Under the pieces are notes generated by a model. That model saw only the letters and a list, made by a program, of their open reading frames with translations. It was not told the DNA's origin and did no database searches. This document shows positions 10,920 to 22,058 of a stretch of 64,000 nt of DNA, in pieces. Source of the stretch: Thereva unica (taxonomy: Eukaryota > Arthropoda > Insecta > Diptera > Therevidae); contig OX465283.1 in NCBI GenBank assembly GCA_949987705.1, forward strand, positions 96,707,813 through 96,771,812, in the 5' to 3' direction. Each line of letters starts with the position of its first letter. The stretch's first letter is position 1. Both the position numbers and the translations under genes were made by a program.

Positions 10920-11518
10920 AAAATATTTTTTTGTAAACCATCAATTGTAATTGTAATTCCATTTTGAAATATCTTGCTTCCTGTCAACGGTTCTGTGGAA
11001 CATTGCCAAAAAAGAAAAAAATTATTTTCCAGTTTTGAAGCATATTGAGGAGACAAGCAAGAAATTTCATAATAAACTACTCCTATCTTATTAACGCCAG
11101 TAAGTGATCCTAGGGGATTGTTAAATTGTTAATTTCTAGTTCATCGAAATATATTGAGAGAGTGACAAGAAGCAAACTCTCAAACATTCACTATTGCTGA
11201 CATCACTGGCAGAAAGACTAATAGTATGAAATTCACTTTAGTTTTTAATCAAGTTGATGACAATTTAATTAATTTATGTGTTACTAAAAACAATAACTTT
11301 ACAAATAATACTAGTTTATTTTCCAAGGGTTAATCATACACGAAGCACTTGCAATTTAGGCTTTATTCATATTACTTTTATTATTCAAATTACTTTTATA
11401 TTGGCATTTAAGTATACCCTTGTTGGTGTTAATAGATTCCACTCCTTACAATTTGTTTGTTGATATTTTTTTGCGTTAGATTTGAATTTCACGAATTAAT
11501 TGCTATTTATAATAAAAA
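10523..11518. other. No gene recognised
   Basis: AT-rich flank between the MITE and the Helitron-like terminus. It contains one arm of the long inverted repeat (10884-10919). A 69-residue minus-strand frame (10847-11056) covers that arm and shows no family signature. Confidence 0.5.
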
Positions 11519-11869
11519 CTAGCATAAAACCCGCGTGTCTTGCAACGCCTTTAAAAACTGTTTATTATGTGCAATGTTTTCCTTAAAAAAAACCAACAAA
11601 AAAGTCAGCTGTTATTATCCCTAAAAAGGGTTTATTATAGTGCATTTTTTTAATAAATATGGTAAACAAATTGCTGCGAATATCACCTCTGCTCAACAAA
11701 TCTGCAAGTTTTGAAGCAGAGATTGGCATGTATATGTCATCAAGAAAAGTGACATTTTAGGGTTTGACGAACGTTCGTTAAGTTTGTTCGCTTATTTACG
11801 TGGATGTAAGAAATTATGAAGCAATCACAAATGAATATTAAATAAAGTGAATTTCGAGTCATTCATTTC

Positions 11870-13790
11870 TACGTGATTATAGGGATGCACTGTCAAAATT
11901 TCAGCCCTTCAGTTTCAGAGGTTTGGGTTAACCCCATTTCATCCCCTTAGGGGATGCATTTCGAGTAATCGCCTCTTAGTGGATGTCCACGTCATTATAG
12001 GGATGCACGGTCCAAATTTCAACCCTGTAGCTCCAGTAGTTTGGTAACCCCATTTCACCCCTTTAGGGGATGAATTTCGAAAAATCGCTTCTTAGTTAAT
12101 GTCCACTTCATTATAGCACTGTCAAATGCACTGTCAAAATTTCAGCCGTTTAGCTCCAGCGGTTTGGCTTAACCCCATTTCACCCCCTTAGGGGATAAAT
12201 TTCGAAAAATCGCCTTATAGTGGATGTCCACGCCATTATAGAGATGCAGTGTTAAAATTTCAGCCCTATAACTTTAGCGGTGTGGATAAACCTTGTTTCA
12301 CCCCCTTAGGGGATGAATTTTGAAAAATCGCTTCTTAGTGGATGTCCACGTCATTAAGGGGATGCACTGTTCAAAATTTCAGCCCTATAGCTCCAGCGGT
12401 TTGGGTAAACCCCATTTCACCCTCTTAGGGGATGAACCTCGAAAAATCGCCTTATAGTGGATGTCCACTCCATTATAGGGATGCACTGTTAAAATTCCAG
12501 CCCTATAACTTTAGCGGTTTGGATAAATCCCGTTTCACCCCCTTAGGGGATGAATTTTGAAAAATCGCTTCTTAGTGGATGTTCACGCCATTATAGAGAT
12601 GCACTGTCAAAATTTCAGCCCTATAGCTCCAGCGGTTTGGGTAAACCCCATTTCACCCCCTTAGGGGATAAATTTCGAAAAATCGCCTTATAGTGGATGT
12701 CCACGCCATTATAGGGATGCAATGTTAAAATTTCAGCCCTATAACTTTAGCGGTGTGGATAAACCTTGTTTCACCCCCTTAGGGGATGAATTTTGAAAAA
12801 TCGCTTCTTAGTGGATGTCCACGTCATTAAGGGGATGCACTGTTCAAAATTTCAGCCCTATAGCTCCAGCGGTTTGGGTAAACCCCATTTCACCCTCTTA
12901 GGGGATGAACCTCGAAAAATCGCCTTATAGTGGATGTCCACTCCATTATAGGGATGCACTGTTAAAATTCCAGCCCTATAACTTTAGCGGTTTGGATAAA
13001 TCCCGTTTCACACCCTTAGTGGATGAATTTTGAAAAATCGCTTCTTAGTGGATGTTCACGCCATTATAGGGATGCACTGTCAAAATTTCAGCCCTATAGC
13101 TCCAGCGGTTTGGGTAAACCCCATTTCACCCCCTTAGGGGATAAATTTCGAAAAATCGCTTCTTAGTGGATGCTCACGCCATTATAGGGATGCACTGTCA
13201 AAATTTCAGCCCTATAACTTTAGCGGTTTGGATAAACCCCGTTTCACCCCCTTAGGGGATGAATTTTGAAAAATCGCTTCTTAGTGGATGTTCACGCCAT
13301 TATAGGGATGCACTGTCAAAATTTCAGCCCTATAGCTCCAGCGGTGTGGGTAAACCCCATTTCACACCCTTAGGGGATGAATTTCGAAAAATCGCTCTTT
13401 AGAGGATGTCCACGTCATTATAGGGATGCACTGTTAAAATGTCAACCCTATAGCTCCAGCGGGGTGGATAAACCCTATTTCACCCGCTTAAGGGATGAAT
13501 TTCGAAAAATCGCTTTATAGTGGATGTCCACTCCATTATAGGGATGCACTGTCCAAATTTCAGCCCTAACCTTATTTCACACCCTTAGGGGATGAATTTC
13601 GAAAAATCGCTCTTTAGTGGATGTAAACGTTATTATAGGGATGCACTGTCAAAATTTCAGCCCTATAGCTTTAGCGGTTTGTAAAAACCCCATTTCACAC
13701 CCTTAGGGGATGAATTTCGAAAAATCGCTCTTTAGTGGATGTCCACGTCATTATAGGGATCCACTGTTAAAATTTCAACCCTATAGCTCC
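11870..13790 (-). repeat. 118-bp satellite, array B, with 473-bp higher-order period
   Basis: The same unit as array A in inverted orientation, about 16 copies. Marker variants recur 473 bases apart: AAAATTCCAG at 12491 and 12964, and GTTAAAATTT with the rare GCGGTGTGG variant at 12251 and 12724. This indicates a four-unit (4 x 118) higher-order duplication, unlike the three-unit period of array A. The edge units next to the Helitron tail (11870-12130) are the most diverged. Confidence 0.93.
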
Positions 13791-16700
13791 CTATACTCAA
13801 TATCTGGTTAGATCCATGGCTGTCATCTCAAGAGGGCGAATCACAATTTTCTTCACAATCCCCCCGACATGGGTATCAAATGAAAGGGAATGATAAGTAG
13901 AATACAATAAGCAATATAGTATACTCAATAATTAGTTAGATACACCGAGGCCACCTCAAGAGGACGTATTGCCATTTTCTTCACAACCCCCACGACATGG
14001 GTCACAAATTAAAGGGCATGATAAGTAGAATACAATAAGCAATATAGTATACTCAATAAATAGTTAGATCCACCGAGCCCACTTCAAGAGGACGCATTAC
14101 CAATTTCTTCACAACCCCCTTGACATGGGTATCAAATGAAAGGGTATGATAAGTAGAATACAATAAGCTATGTCTTTATATCCATGGCGACCGTCTCAAG
14201 AGGGCGGACTACCATTTCTTCACCACCACCTCGACATAGGTATCAATTGAAAGGGTATCATAAGTAGAAGACCATAAGCGATATAATATACTCAATATCT
14301 GGTTAGATCCACGGCGGTCATCTCAAGAGGGCGGATTACCATTTTCTTCAAAACCCCCTCGACATGGGTATCAAATGAAAGGGTATGAAAAGTAGAATAC
14401 AATAAGCTACGTCTTTATATCCTTGGCGGCCGTCTCAAGAGGGCGGACTAGAATTTCTTCACCACCACCTCGACATAGTTATCAATTGAAAGGGTATCAT
14501 AAGTAGAATGCCATAAGCGATATAATATACTCAATATCTGGTTATATCCATGGCGGTCATCTCAAGAGGACGGATTTCCATTTTGTTCACAACCCCTCGA
14601 CATGGGTATCAAATTAAAGGGTATGATAAGTAGAATACAATAAGCAATATAGTATACTCAATAAATAGTTAGATCCACCGAGGCCACCACATGAGGACGT
14701 ATTCCCATTTTCTTCACAACCCCCACGACATGGGTCACAAATTAAAGGGTATGATAAGTAGAATACAATAAGCAATATAGTATACTCAATAAATAGTTAG
14801 ATCCACCGAGGCCACCTCAAGAGGACGCATTACCATTTTCTTCACAACCCCCTTGACATGGGTATCAAATGAAAGGGTATGATAAGTAGAATACAATAAG
14901 CTATGTCTTTATATCCATGGCGGCCGTCTCAAGAGGGCGGACTAGCATTTCTTCATCACCACCTCGGCATAGTTATAAATTGAAAGGGTATCATAAGTAG
15001 AATGCCATAAGCGATATAATATACTCAATATCTGGTTAGATCCATGGCGGTCATCTCAAGAGGACGGATTTCCATTTTGTTCAAAACCCCTCGACATGGG
15101 TATCAAGGCAAGCGGTACTTTGCCGAGTTCGTAAGGGCAAACAGCCTTATTTACGCCTAAACATAGAAAACAAGGTGTTTTTTTTATAAAATTATGCGAT
15201 TTATCACCTTTTTATAAGCAATATAAGTAATTTTTCATTTGTAACCGATTACCAAAATATAAATAATTTATTATTCCATGAGTTTTTTTCCTATCCTTCT
15301 TCGTTTTTTTTTATTTTTACATTTTTTACATTTCGAATCGAACTTTTTTCTTCGCCTTCAGTCTAAGAAAGTGGGTACTCAAAATTATTCTGTCAGATGG
15401 CGCTCTAAGTTATGTCAATTGCTCAATAAATGAGATGGTGCTACTAGTTAGTCGAAAAGTGTTTACTCGAACTGTTGATGCTAGATGGCATTAGATGATT
15501 AACAAAATGTATTCATTTAAAGTAGTTAGTCGTAGCTATGGTATCAGATTGCGTTAGGTACTATAAAAAACATGTAGTTCACAGTACAAATGTACAGTAA
15601 AATTTTGAAATACTGAATGCCGAGATCGTAATCGTTATTTATTTCTAAAAATATGACATATTCGTTACAAGTTAGTCAAATCCAGCACTGTTGATGTCAA
15701 ATAGCATTTCCTATCATTTCGATGATTAACAAAAAGTGTAAGCATGGTACGCGTCTCAAGAGGGCGGATTACCATTTTCTTCACAACCCGCTCGACATGG
15801 GTATCAAATGAAACGGTATGATAAGTAGAATACAATAAGCAATATAGTATACTCAATAAAAAGTTAGATCCACCGAGGCCACCTCAAGAGGACGCATTAC
15901 CATTTTCTTCACAACCCCCGACATGGGTATCAAATGAAAGGGTATGATAAGAAGAATACAATAAGCTATGTCTTTATATCCATGGTGGCCATTTCAAGAG
16001 GCCGGACTATCATTTCTTCACCACCACCTCGACATAGCTATCAATAGTAGAATACCATAAGCGATATAATATACTCAATATCTGGTTAGAGGCATGGCGG
16101 TCATCTCAAGAGGGCGAATTACCATTTTCTTCACAACCCCCTCGACATGGGTATCAAATGAAAGGGTATGATAAGTAGAAGACAATAAGCAATATATTAT
16201 ACTCAATAAATAGTTAGATCCACCGAGGCCACCACAAGAGGACGCATTACCATTTTCTTCACAACCTCCTCGACATGGGTATCAAATGAAAGGGTATGAT
16301 AAGTAGAATACAATAAGCTATGTCTTTATATCCATGGCGGCTGTCTCAAGAGGGCGGACTACCATTTCTTCACCACCACCTCGACATAGGTATCAGTTGA
16401 AAGGGTATCATAAGTAGAATACCATAAGCGATATAATATACTCAATATATGGTTAGATCCATGGCTGTCATCTCAAGAGGGCGGATTACCATTTTCTTCT
16501 CAACCCCCTCGACATGAAAGGGTATGATAAGTAGAATACAATAAGCAATATAGTATACTCAATAAAAAGTTAGATCCACCGAGGCCACCTCAAGAGGACG
16601 CATTACCATTTTCTTCACAACCCCCTCGACATGGGTATCAAATGAAAGGGTATGATAAGTAGAAGACAATAAGCAATATAGTATACTCAATAAATTGTTA

Positions 16701-17129
16701 GATCCACCGAGGCCACCACAAGAGGACGCATTACCATTTTCTTCACAACCCCCTCGACATGGGTATCAAATGAAAGGGTATGATAAGTAGAATACAATAA
16801 GCTATGTCTTTATATCCATGGCGGCCGTCTCAAGAGGGCGGACTAGCATTTCTTCATCACCACCTCGGCATAGTTATAAATTGAAAGGGTATCATAAGTA
16901 GAATACCATAAGCGATATAATATACTCAATATCTGGTTAGATCCATGGCGGTCATCTCAAGAGGGCGGATAACAATTTTCTTCACAACCCCCTCGACATG
17001 GGTATCAAATGAAAGGGTATGATAAGTAGAATACTATAAGCAATATAGTATACTCAATAAATAGTTAGATCCACCGAGGCCACCTCAAGAGGACGCATTA
17101 CCATTCTCTTCACAACCCCCTCGACATGG
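13791..17129 (-). repeat. 110-128-bp minisatellite array
   Basis: More than 20 units, each with CGACATGGGTATCAAATGAA, GGTATGATAAGTAGAATAC and ATAGTATACTCAATA. Two subtypes alternate: about 128 bp (phase marker ATACTCAATA at 13794, 13921, 14049) and about 112 bp (with GCTATGTCTTTATATCCATG). The array is broken by about 630 bases of other sequence (15107-15740). Orientation is opposite to the arrays at 5478, 19890 and 50100. Confidence 0.93.
15107..15740. other. Non-repeat island inside the minisatellite
   Basis: Unique-looking AT-rich sequence interrupting the array. It contains repeated short motifs of the type AGATGGCRYTA (about 15396, 15432, 15484) but no open frame with a family signature, no inverted termini and no obvious target duplication. 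It may be an old insertion or the sequence between two once-separate arrays. Confidence 0.5.
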
Positions 17130-17576
17130 CAACTTATTGATCATGAATTTGGAAAACGAGAAACCCTGAGTGGTCAATGTAAAAATTGTTCGTACACTCC
17201 AAAGATTCGTAAATCGGAAATGATTTCGGCAGCACCTGTTCTCATAATAAAACTGAAATTATTCGAACTGAAAAATAAAAAGTTTATTAAAATTGAGCAA
17301 TGCGATATCAAAGCTGTCACTTCTGCAAAATTGCATATAGGAGGTTCAAATTATAAAGTGATTAGTGCTATATTCCATGTAGGAACACTCGAACAAGGTC
17401 ATTACATCAGCATGTTGAAACAAAAATCGAGCTGGTTATGGATCAATGATTCCATAGTGCAGAAAAAATCTTGGCCGAGAAATTCGAAAGGAGCTTATGT
17501 TTTTTTTTACAAAGGCAATAATATTAGTTTGAATTCCTGCATTTTGTTATTTTGTTATTACCTACTTATAAAATAA
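17130..17576 (+). pseudogene. Ubiquitin-specific protease (peptidase C19), C-terminal fragment
   Basis: The open frame runs from the minisatellite junction at 17130 to a stop at 17574. Visible USP features are a CxxC zinc pair (CKNC) near the start, the strand YKVISAIFHVGTLEQGHY with the catalytic-type His (GHY, His codon 17400-17402), then WLWINDSIV (the Asn/Asp position) and AYVFFYK, the usual final strand. The Cys box and first half of the domain are missing, so it cannot be an active deubiquitinase. The first Met (17220) is internal to the domain. It abuts Helitron minisatellite without a gap, which suggests capture by, or truncation against, the Helitron. No introns are apparent in this piece. 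Confidence 0.82.
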
Positions 17577-18345
17577 ATAAAAAAATTTAATGAACAATTA
17601 AATACATACCTAATATTTCTTTATACAGAAGATTATTTACTTTTATTTCAGAATGTATTAAAACAAAAAAGAGTGATATCCCACCAAAAAAACATTAAAA
17701 ATGTGAATTAGTAGTTTGTGGGCGCGGAAATTATTTATTGGGACAGTTTAAAACACACTTATAACAAAAAGAAGTGATATGGATTAGTCAAGATGTATCG
17801 TTAATAGCATGAAATAATTAAACACGTGCTTTTACGAACGAATTCAAAGGAATTATACAACTGCCAATTTTTATTTAAAACTCAATAAAGTATTATCAAC
17901 CGCGAAAAAGTTGGCTGGCGCGTTCGTTGTATACCTAGCATGAATCTTTGCTGTCCTTCAAAATGTAACAAATTTTATTAGAAACACTATAGACTGAGCC
18001 GCACTGAATTCGTTCGTAAATGCACGTGTTTAATTGTTAGAATGGATAGAATCGCTAAAAAAAACCAGAAGTTAAAGTTTGATCAGTGGAATAATTTAGA
18101 TTGCCAGTAGTTTAAATTGTTTGTTTTGTTTGTAGTGTTTTCGTTATAAACTTGTTCTGTTCATAAAAATTGATTACATTTTTTAATAATACATTAATTA
18201 AATTATTTATTTAAAGATTCATATGCAAAAATGAGTACAATAGCATATAAAAATTTACGTTCACACATATATTTCAGCCAATTTTCCACTAGTGCTAAAC
18301 GTATAACTATTTTGTAAGAAGTCAGTTTATTCCATCTTCGTTCAT
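17577..18345. other. Gene-free spacer with one MITE
   Basis: Apart from the MITE at 17812-18040 there is no recognisable gene. Positions 18281-18340 are an inverted copy of 7260-7316, and 18345-18400 a copy of 3521-3575, so the segment just before the next gene remnant is assembled from dispersed repeats. Confidence 0.55.
17812..18040. mobile_element. Short TIR MITE, about 229 bp
   Basis: AATTAAACACGTGCTTTTAC followed by GAACGAATTCA at the left is matched by TGAATTCGTTCGTAAATGCA then CGTGTTTAATTGTT at the right, an inverted repeat of about 34 bp with few mismatches. The interior lacks coding sequence. No clear target duplication. Confidence 0.75.
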
Positions 18346-18733
18346 CATACTGGAAAGTTAATCATGTGGACCGAAGGGGTCAAACCCACATCCCAACTAG
18401 TTTACCATGCCGCCACCACATACATATATGAAATCGTACTGAGAAGTGTATTTGAATCCAAATTCGGATCAGTTACATCCGGTTCTGATCTTCCTTTATT
18501 CAAAAGATTTCAATCATATTGGCCAAATATAAATAAAATGAATTTTAAACTTTTTACGATTTTAATTGATGTAAAAGAAAAAGTTTCAAACTTTTGTAAA
18601 CGTCAATTGGAAAACAAAATAGCAAGAGACGATTACCTAGAGCTATTAGAGTTGACTTTAATTTGTTTAGGCACAAGTTCTAAAACAATATTTCGCTATC
18701 CAGGACCGATGCAGCACGCCTGATGGATGTCTA

Positions 18734-19510
18734 GGCTACGGTTACTGAACAAGCTAGTAATGCTAGCACTAGCTAGTACTAGCTAGCGCTAGCAAATATA
18801 ATACATGTTAACAGTGCGTGGTGGTTATGAACGCACTCGAGCGCTAGCGCTAGCTAGCACTTCCTAGCGCTAGTTATATTCTGCAATTGATTGAAACATT
18901 GATACTAGCGCGAGTGTTTGAAAAGTAGGTAACTCACATTTTGCTTTGCTAAAGTACTTAGTAAAGATGGATTGCGAAAAATTAATTTTAGAAGCGGACG
19001 TCCATTATCGGAAAATTATATTATATGAAAATTAAAGGTTACAGCGACCGAAATTTGACTGGTAGATTATGGAATGAAGTGGCTGATGAAATGAAAGTCA
19101 CAAGTAACTAGATTTTCAATGTTTTATTTTTACTTCTTATTTCATCATTATATGAAATATTTATCGGTTAAAAGAAAGAAAGGAAAAATATATTATTTCT
19201 TAGAAACAAAATAAGACTTATATAAATTACGCAGAGTAGTTGCTTGTAAATTTTTTTTCTGTATTTATTGCATGTGTTTTCACTTTTCGTTTAAAAAAAA
19301 GTCTATGTTTTAATAATAAACTTTCAGATGCCATCATTTCCTCTGTTAAAGATAAAGCCATGGTGATATTCACAAGTCAACACACAACTACTGAACAACG
19401 AGCTTGCTTCCGCTAGCTTTAATAATAACCACACAACTAGAGCGAGCTCGCGCCAACGATACTAGCGCTTGCTAACGCTAGCATTACTAGCGTGTTCAGT
19501 AACCGCAGCC
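18734..19510. mobile_element. TIR MITE 1 inside the unknown gene, TA target duplication
   Basis: Left terminus GGCTACGGTTACTGAAC then CTAGTAATGCTAGC; right terminus GCTAGCATTACTAGCG then TTCAGTAACCGCAGCC. The element is 777 bp and flanked by TA (18732-18733 and 19511-19512), as in Tc1/mariner-type insertions. The subterminal regions are dense in CTAGC/GCTAG motifs (18752-18870 and 19400-19490), probably forming further hairpins. No transposase. Confidence 0.85.
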
Positions 19511-19754
19511 TAAAGGTCAAAACAGAATTGCGACTGCGACGGCCGACTGCAACTGCGATTTATGTCAAAGTTGGACGGCGCAGTTAATGTAGAACGAAAT
19601 TGCAACGGCAACTTCTATTCTGACATAAAAGCGTGACATTTTACGTTGTATTTAAAAACTAATTTGGTTTTATACCTACATTGTTTGCATAATATATATT
19701 AATTAAAGTGGAATAAAACTTGTTTGGATTTGAATTTCAAGAAAATATGAATTA

Positions 19755-20488
19755 CTAGCTGGGACCCGGTGCGCCTACGCTGCACCCATAAGTCAATAGT
19801 AAACAATAAAAACCATCCATTGACTTAATATTTTTCGAGATATGAATTTTACACAGATGAAATGCCTCAAAGAACATGGGTCTTGCGTCGGCCGCCATGA
19901 ATCGGTATATTGAGTCTACTACATTGCTTATTGTATTCTACTTATCATACCCTTTCCTTTGATACCCATGTCGAGGTGGTTGTGAAGAAAGTGGTACCCC
20001 GCCTTCTTGAGACGGCCGCCATGGATCTAAAGATATATTTTGTATACTACATTGCTTATTGTATTCTACTTATCATACCCTCTCATTTGATACCCATGTC
20101 GAGGTGGTTGTGAAGAAAGTGGTACACCGCCCTCTTGAGACGGCCGCCATGGATCATTTTAGTTTCAATAGCGTCATGGCCTACCTATTGTTTGACAGCT
20201 GCGTAAATTTGAAATTTTCATTAAATGTAATGATTCAATTTAATGACAATTTTACATTTGTCAAACAATAGGTAGGCCATGAAGCTATTGAAACTAAAAT
20301 GAAGTGAAAATTCCTAAAATTACCATTTTTGTTTGGTTTTTGCAGCTGTTTTTTTGGTTAAAGGTATAAAAAATAGCCTACGACCTATTCTCAGACGTAC
20401 CAAATATTCACAAAAAATTTCATGCAAATTGGTCAACCGGTTTCGGAGGAGTACGGTAACAAACACTGTGACACAAGATTTTTATAGA
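19755..20488 (-). mobile_element. Helitron family 2, compact non-autonomous copy
   Basis: Left boundary is A then CTAG (19755-19758), which in element sense is CTAG followed by T. Ten bases inside is the hairpin GGTGC...GCACC. The right boundary reads TTTTTATAGA then T, so the element 5' end is TCTATAAAAATCTTGTGTCA (an alternative TC lies 6 bases further, at 20494). Ends of A/TC...CTAG/T without target duplication fit Helitron insertion between A and T. Inside are two minisatellite units and the palindrome; no coding capacity. Confidence 0.8.
19890..20155 (+). repeat. Two-unit minisatellite inside Helitron family 2
   Basis: Two copies (about 140 bases each) of the TTTGATACCCATGTCGAGG / GTTGTGAAGAAAGTGG / GAGACGGCCGCCATGGATC unit. 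The second unit joins directly to the palindrome block at about 20156. Confidence 0.9.
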
Positions 20489-21428
20489 TATAGATATAAA
20501 ATATTGAGGTCGACGCCGACGGCGATTTTAGAAATTTGCTCAAACGCCGACTTCAACTTCGCGGCGCTGTGCCGCTGCAGTTGTAATTTCGTTATACACG
20601 GGTTGTGTTCATTTGCGCTAAACGGCTGACTTCGCCGTCCGCCGTCGCAGTCGCAATTCTGTTTTGACCTTAAAGCATTGTACTCGTTGAAAATATATCT
20701 ATTTCGAACAGAATTTAAATTAACCGAATATGAAGAAAACAAATTAAGAGATATATGTGCTTTTATTATCCGTTTTTATGTGAAGGCTTGGTTTAACTGT
20801 CCTGTTTCATCATCAGCGCCATACCAAGATTTGTGTCTTATACGAGAAATTTATAATTACAAATCTTGTGACAAACAAATATCTGAAGCTGTAATCAAGA
20901 AGTTTTCGAACCATTTGTGGTACCTATCAGACGAATGTGTTGCACTAAGTTTGTTTGACGAAAACGTTTCGAATGAAATTAAAAGAGAAATAACAGATAA
21001 GATAAAGACTCTGAAAAGCTGTAATGATGATGGAGATGATAAAGATTACGATGACGATGTTGATACAATAGAAAATATGAAACGTATACCACTAGGAAAT
21101 AGAAACATTTATAGAAAAAGGGCTTCCTGATTTTGTTACCGTAAACCCACATAAATTTTTCAATCGCTTTGGAATTTCCACTAATTTTTTAAATGAAGAC
21201 CCTTTTAATTGGAACGATAATGAAGAGTATAATAAAGGAGAGAATATAATTCATAATTTACATGTAGTAAATGATGCAGCAGTACGCGGTGTGAAATTAA
21301 TTGAAGAATACAATAAAGTATTAACCAAAAATGAAGAAGAAAAGTAATATTTATTGCAAGTGGTTACTGACTATCGAAAAAACTTCAAATCACATACTAA
21401 ATCAGCGTTGAGTAGTACTAAAAACTAA

Positions 21429-21893
21429 GATTTATTTTGTACAATTTATACTTTTAAATACATATATTCTATTACTTTAAAATAAAATTTTCAAAAAAAA
21501 AAAATAGTGGTTTTTATTGAAAATTAAATTAATATGAAATATTCCTATAGAAATTAAAATGTTTGGTTTTCTATAATGGCCATAACTTCTCTATTTGTCA
21601 ACCGTTTTTTTTAAATTTGGCTTATTAGAAAGGTAATTAAAATATCTATAATAATTTGTCGGTAAGGGTTGGAATAAAATTTTCAGGGGTGGCTAAAAAA
21701 GAAAAAATGCAAAAAAAAATCAAATTTTTCGAAACTTTGACGATTTTGAGGGACCTCTAAATCACTCCCGATTGGCGTCAAATTTCACACTGGCTCGTTT
21801 TTCATCCATTCGCATATTTTTGGGGGGATCTTTTTGGGTAAAGTCAAAAAAGTCGAAATAAGGGCCACCCTACATGTAGTAAATGATGCAGCA

Positions 21894-21965
<72 letters not shown>

Positions 21966-22010
21966 CATATATATATATATAATTCATAATTTACATAATT
22001 TTCATAATTT

Positions 22011-22058
<48 letters not shown>

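Larger units (their letters stand above)
11519..17129 (-). mobile_element. Helitron-like element, family 1, minus-strand copy with two arrays
   Basis: The 3' terminus is at the left: CTAG at 11519-11522, preceded by A (the T in element sense), then the hairpin region GCGTGTCTTGCAACGC. Positions 11519-11869 match 1691-2035 reverse complemented. Moving toward the element 5' end there is a 118-bp satellite (11870-13790), then a different 110-128-bp minisatellite (13791-17129). The second array stops in mid-unit at 17129, where protease-coding sequence begins. No TC-type 5' terminus is seen, so the 5' end is lost or lies beyond the protease fragment. No Rep or helicase gene is visible. Confidence 0.68.
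19514..20670. mobile_element. TIR MITE 2, TAA target duplication, itself carrying a Helitron
   Basis: AGGTCAAAACAGAATTGCG then ACTGCGACGGC at the left is mirrored by GCCGTCGCAGTCGCAATTC then TGTTTTGACCT at the right. TAA lies on both sides (19511-19513, 20671-20673), a PIF/Harbinger-type duplication that used the TA of MITE 1 as part of its target. Subterminal sequence is rich in GACGGC/GCCGTC motifs. Removing the nested Helitron (19755-20488) leaves a MITE of about 420 bp. Confidence 0.85.
18364..21428 (+). pseudogene. Conserved multi-copy arthropod gene of unknown function, split by insertions
   Basis: Three pieces read as one protein: 18400-18733, then 20673-21120, then 21121-21428. The join across the insertions is exact: codons TGG ATG TCT A at 18724-18733 continue as AA GCA TTG TAC at 20673. 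Visible blocks are PGPMQHA, LFRTEFKLTEYEENKLRD, HLWYLSDECVALSLFD and LHVVNDAAVRGVKLIEEYN. I recall this arrangement from uncharacterised proteins repeated in several invertebrate genomes, but I know no function and assign none. Decay: a TGA at 18721 (CGA Arg likely before), a frameshift near 21110, and a TAA at 21345 after which the frame continues to 21428. The apparent start at 18364 lies in a dispersed repeat, so the true N-terminus is lost. Confidence 0.7.

Noticed and set aside
15115..15150. TACTTTGCCGAGTTCGTAA resembles a short piece of large-subunit rRNA antisense
   Set aside because: Only about 14 bases match what I recall and nothing flanking does; chance is more likely.
19081..19105. 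GGCTGATGAAATGAAAGTC, a second hammerhead-like string
   Set aside because: No stem II can form between CTGATGA and GAAA.
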